Below, piece by piece: positions 1-7,858 of a stretch of DNA of 64,000 bases. The first letter of the stretch is position 1. The number at the start of each line of letters is the position of its first letter. The notes under the pieces are model-generated. The model saw only the letters and a list, made by a program, of their open reading frames with translations, made no database searches and was not told the DNA's origin. Origin of the DNA: an uncultured Mucilaginibacter sp. (lineage in GTDB: Bacteria > Bacteroidota > Bacteroidia > Sphingobacteriales > Sphingobacteriaceae); NCBI RefSeq assembly GCF_946479965.1, contig NZ_CAMLHX010000003.1, positions 62,001 to 126,000 on the forward strand, read 5' to 3'. The translations under genes and the position numbers were made by a program.

Positions 1-33
1 CATCAACAATAAATGATCTTCTAGTATCAAATT

Positions 34-456
34 GTGAAAAAAATATTATTTGCATTAATGGTGCTCTTTTTATGCAATTGCAAGTATTCCGCAACCAACA
101 ACACGGTAATCATACAAAGCTGTTTGGACTCATTGCATCGTGATAGTGATTTTGATTTTTTAAATCAGGCCACAATTGTTTTAATAAAGAATGTTAATTC
201 GTCTGGGCTTGCTGATTTGCACTGGGGAAAAAATAAGATATCTGTTAAAGATACAAGTGCTGCTGAAATTAAAGTGTATGTGCCGGGTGATACTTTATAT
301 AAGAAAAGGTATATGAGAATAAATAAATTCCAGGCAAATAATGATACTGCTCATGTCGATTTAACGCTGCTTAACACAAATGAGGACTTAGCATTTGATC
401 TTGTTAGAAATGACACGAAATGGCGTGTCGCGCATATCAGTTCAAAAATAAAGTAG
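34..456 (+). CDS. small secreted lipoprotein, unknown function
   Basis: A 140-residue protein that opens with a lysine-rich, hydrophobic lipoprotein signal (MKKILFALMVLFLCNC) ending in a Cys at about residue 16, so it is probably an envelope-anchored lipoprotein. The C-terminal half (a run of alternating polar and hydrophobic residues, ending in DTKWRVAHISS) resembles the last strands of small NTF2-like or DUF4878-like lipoproteins. That resemblance is weak and I would not assign a function. The start is GTG at 34, chosen because it gives a complete signal peptide; the window begins only 33 bases upstream, so an earlier start cannot be excluded. A rho-independent terminator follows the stop codon. 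Confidence 0.7.
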   Translation: MKKILFALMVLFLCNCKYSATNNTVIIQSCLDSLHRDSDFDFLNQATIVLIKNVNSSGLADLHWGKNKISVKDTSAAEIKVYVPGDTLYKKRYMRINKFQANNDTAHVDLTLLNTNEDLAFDLVRNDTKWRVAHISSKIK

Positions 457-478
457 CAATTAATCTTGCTAAATGAAA

Positions 479-507
479 GCTGTTTACTGCAAGGTAAACG
501 GCTTTTT
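479..507 (+). terminator. rho-independent terminator
   Basis: GCTGTTTAC (479-487) pairs with GTAAACGGC (494-502), with one G-T pair and a 6-base loop, followed by TTTTT. It ends the lipoprotein transcript upstream. Confidence 0.8.
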
Positions 508-770
508 GTATTTAATATTAAACCAACGGTGTTCCGCGTGTATTTAATTCCGCGTCAATCGCAATGACAAAAAACCACCGCCAACTAAACTCCCCCAAAA
601 GCAGAGTTTTCTCTTCGATTGTTCAGGCTCGTTTATATAGGAATTTATATTACTTTAGTTGTGTCGGTACTGATGTTGCAGAAGTTGGTGCTATATATGC
701 AACAAGCTGCGATAGCAGAAGGCAAGGAGTGCCCTGAAGAGTTTAAACATTTATAACCCTGTTGCCTATT
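508..770. other. intergenic stretch, mostly featureless
   Basis: About 260 bases between the terminator and the FkbM-type gene. The only recognisable item is GCGTCAATCGCAATGACA at about 552-569. Its complement resembles the TCATTGCGAGGAACGAAGCAATC word widespread in Bacteroidota and seen in better form at 9380. I see no convincing ORF, RNA gene or promoter in the rest. Confidence 0.5.
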
Positions 771-1529
771 ATGATAGTACCGGTAGTAAAGCGGATTTTA
801 CAAAAAATGGGGTTTGAGCTGCGCAGGCGCAAAGTTGTTACGGGCCCTTATCCTAACATTGGCGAGCTTAATATGACGGGTGCCATGCAGCGGTCGCATG
901 TGCGCGGGCTTACGGCTGTTAAAACGGTATTAGATATCGGTGCAGCCGAGGGCTTATGGTCGTTATCAGCAAAACAGCTTTGGCCCGATGCTGATTATGT
1001 GTTATTTGAGCCATTAGCCGAGCGGATTGAATTATTAACCAACCTATCTGCGTCGACACCCGGCTTCCATTTTGTGCCGAAAGGGGCAGGCAAAGAAAGC
1101 GGCTCGTTTAGTATGGAGGTAACGGATTGCCTTGATGCCAGCATGATAACCGACACACCGATAGATGCTACCAGGTCGCGTTTAATTGAGGTTACAAGTA
1201 TTGACGAAGAGGTGGCCAATTTGGGCCTGGACGGCCCGTTCATTGTAAAACTGGATACTCATGGTTTTGAACTCCCGATATTAGAAGGCTGCGCCGGGAT
1301 CTTCGACAGGGTTTCGTTGTTTATTATTGAGTGTTACGGCTATAAAATTACTAAGGATACGCTTTTATTTTGGGAGATATGCCAATATATGGAAAGCAAG
1401 GGCTTCAGACTGGTTGATGTGGTAGATATTGTTCACCGGCCCTTAGATCAAACTTTTTGGCAATGCGATGCATTCTTCTGTCCGGTTAACTCCCCGGGCA
1501 TGGACATTGTTACCTACAACGCTAAATAA
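771..1529 (+). CDS. FkbM family SAM-dependent methyltransferase
   Basis: A 252-residue class I methyltransferase of the FkbM type, a family that O-methylates sugars and natural products. The SAM-binding motif VLDIGAAEG is at about 53-61, the acidic post-motif LFEP at about 78-81, and the family signature KLDTHGFELPILEG at about 160-173. I placed the start at ATG 771; a TTG nine bases upstream is in frame, but nothing favours it. The gene stands alone with no glycosyltransferase beside it, so the substrate is unknown. A methyl acceptor on a surface glycan is the usual guess for this family. A GATCC-repeat element begins about 40 bases downstream. Confidence 0.85.
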   Translation: MIVPVVKRILQKMGFELRRRKVVTGPYPNIGELNMTGAMQRSHVRGLTAVKTVLDIGAAEGLWSLSAKQLWPDADYVLFEPLAERIELLTNLSASTPGFHFVPKGAGKESGSFSMEVTDCLDASMITDTPIDATRSRLIEVTSIDEEVANLGLDGPFIVKLDTHGFELPILEGCAGIFDRVSLFIIECYGYKITKDTLLFWEICQYMESKGFRLVDVVDIVHRPLDQTFWQCDAFFCPVNSPGMDIVTYNAK

Positions 1530-1572
1530 GATAAACCGCCTACAATTTTATCGGCTCCAAACTCACTGATCC

Positions 1573-1804
1573 GGGGTGATCCAAAGTGATCCAAAATGAT
1601 CCAAAATGATCCAAAAAAGGGTCAATTTTTATGTTGTTCAATTATTTGATAATCAATGTTTTACAATTAATCTACAGCTAAATTTACTGAATAAAAGTAG
1701 TTTCAATTTTATAAAACTAAAATGCGTATATATTTAAATATCAACTAGTTATAAAATAGTGATCCGCCATTTTTTACTGAGACGCATATTTTTTGGATCA
1801 CCCC
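1573..1804. repeat. MITE-like interspersed element, copy 1 (GATCC family)
   Basis: A 232-bp AT-rich element bounded by a perfect 13-bp inverted repeat: GGGGTGATCCAAA at 1573-1585 and TTTGGATCACCCC at 1792-1804. The left end carries a 10-bp-period tandem of GATCCAAAAT-type units between 1568 and 1617, with a degenerate first unit GATCCGGGGT. Its interior (TACAGCTAA, AAAAGTAGTTTCA, TTTAAATATC, TGAGACGCAT) is colinear with the reverse complement of 7500-7718. It has no coding capacity and lies between the FkbM gene and a bidirectional terminator. I read it as a non-autonomous mobile element. Confidence 0.8.
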
Positions 1805-1815
1805 AATACCAACAA

Positions 1816-1842
1816 AAAAGGCCCCGAACTTAGGGGCCTTTT
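1816..1842. terminator. bidirectional rho-independent terminator
   Basis: AAAAGGCCCC (1816-1825) and GGGGCCTTTT (1833-1842) form a perfect 10-bp stem with a 7-base loop, with A- and T-tracts giving a U-run on either strand. It serves the minus-strand SRPBCC gene ending at 1868 and could also stop plus-strand transcription from the FkbM gene. Confidence 0.9.
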
Positions 1843-1867
1843 CCAATTTCTGTGAGTGTATTTATCT

Positions 1868-2629
1868 TTAGCTTTTGGCCTCTACCTTATGATTGGCCGT
1901 GCCGTTACGGTGTACGGGTTTCAGGCTGTTGTCAATATCCATGTATTGCTTAAAGTTGCGCACATCGGTATCAACCATGTTCTTAAATACCGGGTTTAAT
2001 AAATTAGCTATCCCGGCACCAACGCCACCTGCGGGCGGGCGGTAGCTTATAATAACATCAACAATAGTTCCCTTGCCATCAGCAGCATCCCTAAAGAATA
2101 CCTTGCCGGCATTGTCAATAATAGAGTCGGGCAGTGAGCTCCAGCCAATAACTTCGCCGGGTTTATCTTTAACTATCTGGGCATCCCAGCTTACGGTACC
2201 AACGCCGGTAGGCAGGCGCAATACCCAATGGGAGCGGGTATCGTCCAGTTGCTCCACGCTTTCCAGGTGGTTCATAAACATGGGCAGGTTATCCAGTTTC
2301 CGCCAGAAATCATAAACCGCCTTACGGGGCTTATCAATAACAAACGCCGATTTAATGGTAACATCCACCGGCTCCTGGCTGTTTTTGCCAATAGACTCGT
2401 AAATATCGCAATGACCGCTTATGCCACGGTTTAACAGGTATCCGCCCGCGCCCAGCTTCAACAAACTAAACAAAGGGCTTTTAAACAGGCCCTTCAGACC
2501 GGAAAACGTCATTTTAACGCCTACAGCGATAGAAATATACCGCTCCGGCCAGTTAAGGTTGATCTCGTCTTCCTTAAGCGGAAGGCTCTTGTAACTCTGT
2601 ATAGTGGGTAATGTTGCTCTTGTTGCCAT
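1868..2629 (-). CDS. SRPBCC (polyketide cyclase/dehydrase-like) family protein
   Basis: 253 residues. The N-terminal 80 or so contain a hydrophobic, glycine-rich stretch (FSLLKLGAGGYLLNRG) resembling a DUF2892-type membrane segment. Residues from about 90 to 235 form a START/SRPBCC-type lipid-binding domain, recognisable from the opening FVIDKPRKAVYDFWRKLDNL and the later GWSSLPDSIIDNAGKVFF. Proteins of this architecture are common in Bacteroidota and often stress-related, but their ligand is unknown. The ATG at 2629 is the only sensible start. Transcription diverges from the cobalamin riboswitch locus and ends at a strong terminator. Confidence 0.8.
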   Translation of the reverse strand: MATRATLPTIQSYKSLPLKEDEINLNWPERYISIAVGVKMTFSGLKGLFKSPLFSLLKLGAGGYLLNRGISGHCDIYESIGKNSQEPVDVTIKSAFVIDKPRKAVYDFWRKLDNLPMFMNHLESVEQLDDTRSHWVLRLPTGVGTVSWDAQIVKDKPGEVIGWSSLPDSIIDNAGKVFFRDAADGKGTIVDVIISYRPPAGGVGAGIANLLNPVFKNMVDTDVRNFKQYMDIDNSLKPVHRNGTANHKVEAKS

Positions 2630-2693
2630 AATGCTTAACTAACAGTATAAAAGCCATACGGTTTTTAAAAAGTGTGATTGGGCAGAGCGATGT

Positions 2694-2724
2694 TTGCCAT
2701 TGGTTAATACTTATTGTACATTTG
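2694..2724 (+). promoter_or_regulatory. Bacteroidota-type promoter of the cobalamin locus
   Basis: TTG at 2694-2696 and TACATTTG at 2717-2724 fit the Bacteroidota -33/-7 pattern (TTTG, about 20 bases, TAnnTTTG). Transcription would start near 2730, just before the riboswitch begins. The match is by eye. Confidence 0.65.
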
Positions 2725-2730
2725 CCATGC

Positions 2731-2905
2731 TTTAGGTTTCGCGGAAGGTGGCAACATCGCCGGGAATTAAAAGGGAATACAGTGTAAATCTGTAACTGTC
2801 CCGCAGCTGTAAGCTCCATAACCAAATGTCCAATCAAATGGTCACTATTTGCTAACGCGATGGGAAGACCGGGCAGGAGGGGAGCAAGTCAGAAGACCTG
2901 CCCAT
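2731..2905 (+). ncRNA. cobalamin riboswitch (B12 element)
   Basis: The region carries the conserved cobalamin aptamer words in order: AAAAGGGAA (2769-2777), ACTGTCCCGCAGCTGTAA (2795-2812), GGGAAGACCGGGCAGG (about 2862-2877) and the B12-box-like GTCAGAAGACCTGCC (2888-2902). Known cobalamin riboswitches repress B12 uptake genes when adenosyl- or methyl-cobalamin is bound. The 5' leader of the BtuB-like gene is about 285 bases, leaving roughly 110 bases after the aptamer for an expression platform. The genes downstream independently point to corrinoid uptake. Confidence 0.95.
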
Positions 2906-3016
2906 AGCCATATTAATTCACAGCTTTCGGGGATTGAAGCTTGAATGTGAAATGCTCTACGTAATACCGGCGTGTTTTCATTCTGCTCCCGCGTGCTGTA
3001 AGTTTTACTTGCAACC

Positions 3017-5041
3017 GTGAAAATAACAGCTATAACAAAGGCTTTTTATGCTAAATCAGTACCTCGCAAATTGGCGTTGGTGTTGGCTGTGTTGCCTTTT
3101 CAGCAAGCTTTAGCACAATCAGATACTACTAAAAAGCTTAAGGAGGTTGTTATCTCCTCATCGCGGGCAGAGTTGCTGAAAAGCATTACACCGGCCCAAC
3201 AAATAAAAGCCGAACAGTTCATCCGCTACAGCGCCTTTAACGTAGCCGATGCGATACGGGGCTTCTCTGGAGTTAGCATTAAAGATTATGGTGGTGTTGG
3301 CGGCCTTAAAACGGTGTCGGTGCGTGGGTTGGGCGCTAACCATACTGCGGTATTGCTTGATGGCATACAAATTAACGATGCCGAGAACGGGCAGATAGAC
3401 CTGAGCAAGTTTAACCTTAATAATGTTCAGGAGATCGCGCTTTATAACGGTCAGCCCTCTGATATCAACCAGCCTGCAAGGTCATTTGCTTCCGCAACTG
3501 TATTATCCATCAAAACAATAAAACCTGAGCTTACAGCTGCAAAACCTTATTTAATTACAGCGGGGGTAAAGGCGGGGTCATTTGGCCTTTTCAATCCGTA
3601 TCTGCAATGGCAACAACGGTTAAGTAATCAATGGTCGTTTATAATAAACGGATATACCGAAAACGCGAATGGCAAATATGGGTATACTATTAATGATGGC
3701 AACAAAGACATTCACCAGGATAGGGTAGCGGCTGATGTAAAAATACAACAGATTGACGGCGCTGCTTATTGGGTTGGCAGTGATAGCAGCCAATTCAATT
3801 TACGGGTAAATTATTATCATGCAAATAGGGGTCTGCCGGGCCCTGTAATTTTGGGCGTGCAGCCGCCCGAAGGTCAACGGATATGGAATAATGATTTCTT
3901 TGTACAATCAGGCTATAAAAAAGGCTGGAAAAGCGGCCTTTCATTACTTATTAATGCAAAATATGCTAACAACTACCTGCATTATTATAATCCGGAGTTT
4001 TTTAACTCTGCCGGGTTTTTAGATCAGCATTTCAGGCAGCAGGAGTATTACCAATCGGCATCATTGGCGTACCTGATCACAACAAACTGGGAAGTATCCT
4101 ACGCTGCCGATCTGGTAATAAACAGCATGACGGCTAACCTGCCTTTATTTAAATATCCCACCCGTACCAGCCTATTGAATGTGTTGGCTACCAACTTTAA
4201 GGCCGGGAAGCTAACCTTGCAGGGAAGTTTGCTCAACAGCAATATAAACGAGAGCGTTGCCAGTGGTAGTACCATTCCGAGCCGCAATGTGTTCTCGCCA
4301 ACGTTAATGGCCACTTATAAAATCAATGATCCGCTGACCGTAAGGGCATTTTACAAGAATATATTCCGTGCGCCGACCTTCAACGAATTGTATTACAACT
4401 TTATAACTAATACCAAACTGCGCCCCGAGTTTGCTGATCAGTATGATGTTGGCTTCGCCTATACTAAGAACTTGCCCGGCTCTGTAGAGTATCTATCGTT
4501 AACTGCCGACGTGTATTATAACAGTGTAAAGGACAAGATTATCTACACACCTAATGTGTATGCCGGCTCGGCGCTGAATATAGCTAAGACTGAAGGAGTA
4601 GGGGCTGATATTGGCATGCGTACAGAAAGTCGATTAGGCGGCCTATATAAAGGATTGTTAGCTGTCAATTACTCTTATCAGCGGGCCATGAATATGACCA
4701 ATCCGACTGAAGCGACCTATAAAAACCAATTGCCATATACCCCGGAGCATCTTGTCAACTTAAATGCCGGCGTAAGTAGAAAAGGCTGGGGAGTGTACTA
4801 TAACCAGATATTCTCCTCACTGCGTTTTTACAACAATAATAACAATACAACCTACAAAGATGACTACCTGCCGGCCTATGGTCTTGCAGATCTATCACTT
4901 ATTTACAAGGGAAGTTATATGATGCATCCGATAATGTTATCGGCAGAACTCAACAACCTCTATAATACAAATTATGTGGTAGTGCGCAGTTATCCCATGC
5001 CCGGCAGATCATTCAGAATTTCATTTCAAATAACTATATAA
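3017..5041 (+). CDS. btuB: TonB-dependent cobalamin receptor, BtuB-like
   Basis: A 674-residue outer-membrane receptor. A signal peptide ends at about residue 34 (QQALAQ). A TonB-dependent plug follows from about residue 41 (LKEVVISSSR, then SGVSIKDYGGVGGLKTVSVRG), then a long barrel ending in the typical aromatic C-terminus FRISFQITI. It imports a corrinoid across the outer membrane using TonB energy. The substrate is inferred from the cobalamin riboswitch directly upstream and the BtuG-like partner 9 bases downstream. The start is GTG at 3017, which gives the complete signal peptide. No SusD homologue accompanies it. Confidence 0.9.
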   Translation: MKITAITKAFYAKSVPRKLALVLAVLPFQQALAQSDTTKKLKEVVISSSRAELLKSITPAQQIKAEQFIRYSAFNVADAIRGFSGVSIKDYGGVGGLKTVSVRGLGANHTAVLLDGIQINDAENGQIDLSKFNLNNVQEIALYNGQPSDINQPARSFASATVLSIKTIKPELTAAKPYLITAGVKAGSFGLFNPYLQWQQRLSNQWSFIINGYTENANGKYGYTINDGNKDIHQDRVAADVKIQQIDGAAYWVGSDSSQFNLRVNYYHANRGLPGPVILGVQPPEGQRIWNNDFFVQSGYKKGWKSGLSLLINAKYANNYLHYYNPEFFNSAGFLDQHFRQQEYYQSASLAYLITTNWEVSYAADLVINSMTANLPLFKYPTRTSLLNVLATNFKAGKLTLQGSLLNSNINESVASGSTIPSRNVFSPTLMATYKINDPLTVRAFYKNIFRAPTFNELYYNFITNTKLRPEFADQYDVGFAYTKNLPGSVEYLSLTADVYYNSVKDKIIYTPNVYAGSALNIAKTEGVGADIGMRTESRLGGLYKGLLAVNYSYQRAMNMTNPTEATYKNQLPYTPEHLVNLNAGVSRKGWGVYYNQIFSSLRFYNNNNNTTYKDDYLPAYGLADLSLIYKGSYMMHPIMLSAELNNLYNTNYVVVRSYPMPGRSFRISFQITI

Positions 5042-5050
5042 CATATAACC

Positions 5051-6100
5051 ATGAAACAATTTAAACTGCACTATCTGTTAATTACGCTAAGCTTTGTGGC
5101 TGTCCTGGCATCGTGTAAAAAAGGTAAGGAGCCTGAGCCAACAATTCCTACACAAGGTGTTTATGTGCTTAACCAGGGTAACTTTAATCAGAATAACAGC
5201 ACATTAACCTATTATGACTACGGCTCTAAAACCACGGTTGCCGACAAATATCAATCAGCCAACGGTAGCAAGTTGGGCGATACAGGTAACGATGTTGGCA
5301 TATATGGCAGCAAGATGTATATCGTAGCCAATAACTCCAACCGGGTAAATATTACCGATGCGAAGACTGCCAAGCTGGCAAAGCAAATAACCATTGCTCA
5401 ACCGCGGTTTGTTGTGTTTTATGAGAAGAACGCCTTTGTAACCTCGTATAATGGCACCGTTTCTGTTATCGATACAGCTACGCTTGCTATTACTAAAACT
5501 ATCACGGTTGGCCGTAACCCTGAGCAAATGGCTATTTCGAATGCTAAACTGTATGTGGCCAACTCAGGAGGACTTGACCCAAGCTATAACTTTGATAAAA
5601 CAGTTTCTGTGATAGATCTTACTACCCTTACAGAAGCAAAAAAGATAACGGTTATTGATAACCCGATATCAATGGTTGCGGATGGCTACAATAACATTTA
5701 CGTGCTTTCAGCTGGTAACTACGCTGATGTAGCGGCCGGCTTGACCATTATAAATGCCACTACTGATTTGGTTAAGTCAAAACCAACCGTAAACCTGGGT
5801 TACAGCATGCCAATTGCAGCACACGGAGATTATGTTTATTTCCCAACTGCGGATAACAAGATAGCCCTGTTCAATGCCAAAACACAAACTATGGAACGGG
5901 CTAATTTTATTACTGATGCCACAAGCGTTACAACGCCTTATGCTATAAGTTTTGATAGTTTAAGCGGCTATCTGTTTATTTCTGATGCAAAAGATTACTC
6001 ATCAGACGGTAGTTTATATGCTTACGATGCTACGGGGAAAAAGGTTTACACCGTTGCTACGGGCATCAATCCGGGTAAAATCGCATTTATCAATAAGTAG
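5051..6100 (+). CDS. surface lipoprotein beta-propeller, BtuG-like
   Basis: A 349-residue lipoprotein with a signal ending in the lipobox VLASC (Cys at about 22) followed by an acidic, proline-rich linker. The rest has repeated YncE/NHL-type blades (for example GVYVLNQGNFNQ, KMYIVANNSNRV, KLYVANSGG, YLFISDAKDY), consistent with a seven-bladed propeller. In Bacteroides, BtuG is a surface propeller lipoprotein that captures cobalamin and hands it to BtuB. The order riboswitch-btuB-propeller with a 9-base gap strongly suggests the same role here. Function is inferred from fold and context, not from binding residues. Confidence 0.85.
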   Translation: MKQFKLHYLLITLSFVAVLASCKKGKEPEPTIPTQGVYVLNQGNFNQNNSTLTYYDYGSKTTVADKYQSANGSKLGDTGNDVGIYGSKMYIVANNSNRVNITDAKTAKLAKQITIAQPRFVVFYEKNAFVTSYNGTVSVIDTATLAITKTITVGRNPEQMAISNAKLYVANSGGLDPSYNFDKTVSVIDLTTLTEAKKITVIDNPISMVADGYNNIYVLSAGNYADVAAGLTIINATTDLVKSKPTVNLGYSMPIAAHGDYVYFPTADNKIALFNAKTQTMERANFITDATSVTTPYAISFDSLSGYLFISDAKDYSSDGSLYAYDATGKKVYTVATGINPGKIAFINK

Positions 6101-6158
6101 ATTATTGCCATTTTATTTAATGCGATAAATAACTAATTTTACTTCATCAATATAAAGT

Positions 6159-6737
6159 ATGTCACTACAAAAAGTTAACACCCGCACCATTGTTCTAATT
6201 TTAATGATTGTAGCAGCTACGGCCATGCGCCTGGTAAGCTATGAGTACAAGTTTATGAGCAACTTTAGTCCGGTTGGTGCTATTGCTATGTTTGGCGGGG
6301 TATATTTTACTGACAAATGGAAAGCTTACGTTGTGGTGCTACTGTCGCTTTATGCAAGCGACGTGGTGATCAACCATTTTTATACCAACAACTGGATATT
6401 TTTAAATGGCGATACCTTTTGGAACTGTGTATGCTTCTGCCTGATGGTGTTTATTGGATCAAGGATAAAGAATATAAACTTTGGTACCTCATTGATCATC
6501 CTGCTGGCACCTGTAACCATACACTGGTTAATAATGGATATGCCATGGATAAACGACGCAGGCGGTTTATACCCTAAAACGCTTACCGGTTATGCTTCGG
6601 CGCTGGTTGCGGCTATTCCATTTGAGAAGAATATGCTGCTGGGCGATGCGGTTTTCGGTCTAATCCTTTTTGGTGGGTTTGAATTGGCCAAGAAGAAATA
6701 CACCGCATTACGCACCCGCACAGAACTGGCGTTATAA
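6159..6737 (+). CDS. DUF6580-type integral membrane protein, putative cobalamin-linked transporter
   Basis: 192 residues with about five to six membrane segments (TIVLILMIVAATAMRLVSY near the start; VGAIAMFGGVYF; AYVVVLLSLYASDVVI; LIILLAPVTIHWLI; LGDAVFGLILFGGF). It looks like the DUF6580 family, which is reminiscent of ECF-transporter substrate-binding subunits. It lies 58 bases after the BtuG-like gene, before the terminator, and so is probably part of the riboswitch-controlled transcript. The likely role is movement of corrinoid or a precursor through the inner membrane. No energising ATPase (EcfA/T) or BtuCDF is present in the window, so the mechanism is open. Confidence 0.7.
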   Translation: MSLQKVNTRTIVLILMIVAATAMRLVSYEYKFMSNFSPVGAIAMFGGVYFTDKWKAYVVVLLSLYASDVVINHFYTNNWIFLNGDTFWNCVCFCLMVFIGSRIKNINFGTSLIILLAPVTIHWLIMDMPWINDAGGLYPKTLTGYASALVAAIPFEKNMLLGDAVFGLILFGGFELAKKKYTALRTRTELAL

Positions 6738-6758
6738 GTTTTAATTAAATAAGATTTT

Positions 6759-6788
6759 AAAGCGATCAGGCAACTGGTCGCTTTTTTT
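6759..6788 (+). terminator. rho-independent terminator of the cobalamin locus
   Basis: GCGATCAG pairs with CTGGTCGC (one G-T pair) around a 4-base loop, and a run of seven T follows at 6782-6788. Confidence 0.85.
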
Positions 6789-6804
6789 ATGGGATGTTGT
6801 GATT

Positions 6805-7491
6805 ATGAAAAAGAAGATAGTTGTTTTAACAGGCGCCGGCATAAGCGTAGAGAGCGGCCTGCAAACCTTTAGAGGTAGCGATGGCCTATGGGAAGGGTAC
6901 AGCATTTATGAAGTAGCTACGCCCGAGGCCTGGGCCGCCAACCCAACATTGGTACAGGACTTTTACAACATGCGCCGCAAAGGCGTATTAGCAGCGCAGC
7001 CTAACGCCGCGCATAAGGCGCTTGTCGACTTGGAAAGCAAATACGACGTTACCATCATCACTCAAAATATAGACGACCTGCACGAGCGCGCAGGTTCTAC
7101 CAATGTAATGCACCTGCACGGTGTTATCACCCGATCGCAGTCAAGTATTGATCCTGAGCTTACTTATCCCATTGAAGGGTGGGAACTAAAGATGGGAGAG
7201 AAGTGCGAGTTAGGGTCCCAACTGCGGGCGCATGTGGTTTGGTTTGGCGAGGCTGTACCGATGATTGAACCAGCCATTCGTCTATGCGCCGCCGCTGATA
7301 TCTTTATCCTGATCGGCTCGTCGCTGGCGGTTTACCCGGCGGCAGGGTTGATAAATGCCGTTCCTCGTTCCGTACCTAAATATATTGTCGATCCCAATAT
7401 TCCGGATGCAAGGGTTAGCAACCTCATCAAAATAGAGGAGAGGGCAACTGTTGGTATCCCCGATTTGGTAGCAGCATTGTTGGCAAATTAA
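6805..7491 (+). CDS. cobB: class III sirtuin, NAD-dependent protein deacylase
   Basis: A 228-residue Sir2-family deacylase. NAD-binding motifs are GAGIS (10-14), TFRGSDGLWE (about 22-31) and QNIDDLH (87-93); the catalytic His is in HLHG (about 105). Tyr54 and Arg57 form the YxxR pair that marks SIRT5/CobB-type sirtuins able to remove succinyl or malonyl groups. The usual four zinc-binding cysteines are missing; only one Cys (about 134) occurs in that region. The start is ATG 6805; a GTG two codons earlier is in frame but unlikely. Its position after the cobalamin terminator suggests separate transcription. Confidence 0.9.
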   Translation: MKKKIVVLTGAGISVESGLQTFRGSDGLWEGYSIYEVATPEAWAANPTLVQDFYNMRRKGVLAAQPNAAHKALVDLESKYDVTIITQNIDDLHERAGSTNVMHLHGVITRSQSSIDPELTYPIEGWELKMGEKCELGSQLRAHVVWFGEAVPMIEPAIRLCAAADIFILIGSSLAVYPAAGLINAVPRSVPKYIVDPNIPDARVSNLIKIEERATVGIPDLVAALLAN

Positions 7492-7499
7492 TTATATAA

Positions 7500-7718
7500 G
7501 GGTGATCCAAAAAAAATGCGTCTCACAAAAAAAAACCGGATCATTTTTTATAAATAGCTGAAAAATAGATATTTAAATTTTTTATTTTTCAAAAAGTGAA
7601 ACTACTTTTAAGTCAGTAAAATTAGCTGTAAATCAGATTTAACATATTGATTATCAGATAATTGAAAAAAGTAAAAATCGACACTTTTTTGGATCAGTTT
7701 GGATCATTTTGGATCACT
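7500..7718. repeat. MITE-like interspersed element, copy 2 (GATCC family, inverted)
   Basis: About 219 bp, colinear in reverse complement with the element at 1573-1804. It begins GGGTGATCCAAAA, then ATGCGTCTCA, and ends with three GGATCA units at a 10-bp period (7691-7717). Shared inner blocks are TGAAACTACTTTTA, TTAGCTGTAA and GATTATCAGA. Two full copies in opposite orientation thus bracket 1.6-7.7 kb. Together with flanking bases it fills most of the 367-base gap before the GH28 gene; I see nothing else there. Confidence 0.8.
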
Positions 7719-7858
7719 TGAGGAGCAGGCCGCGCAAGTAAAATCACTATAGGTTTAAACTTGTCTTGGTGGTAGCTATATGCTTTAATACCAAATTCCC
7801 TAAGCTCAATATTTTTCGCCGGATATTAACTATTTTAGCCATAACCAATTACATCTCC

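Noticed and set aside
1568..1617. GATCC tandem considered as a CRISPR array or a Dam-methylation cluster
   Set aside because: Units are 10 bp with no spacers, so not CRISPR. GATC sites are Dam-type, but the copies share a long colinear body and terminal inverted repeats, which a methylation cluster would not explain.
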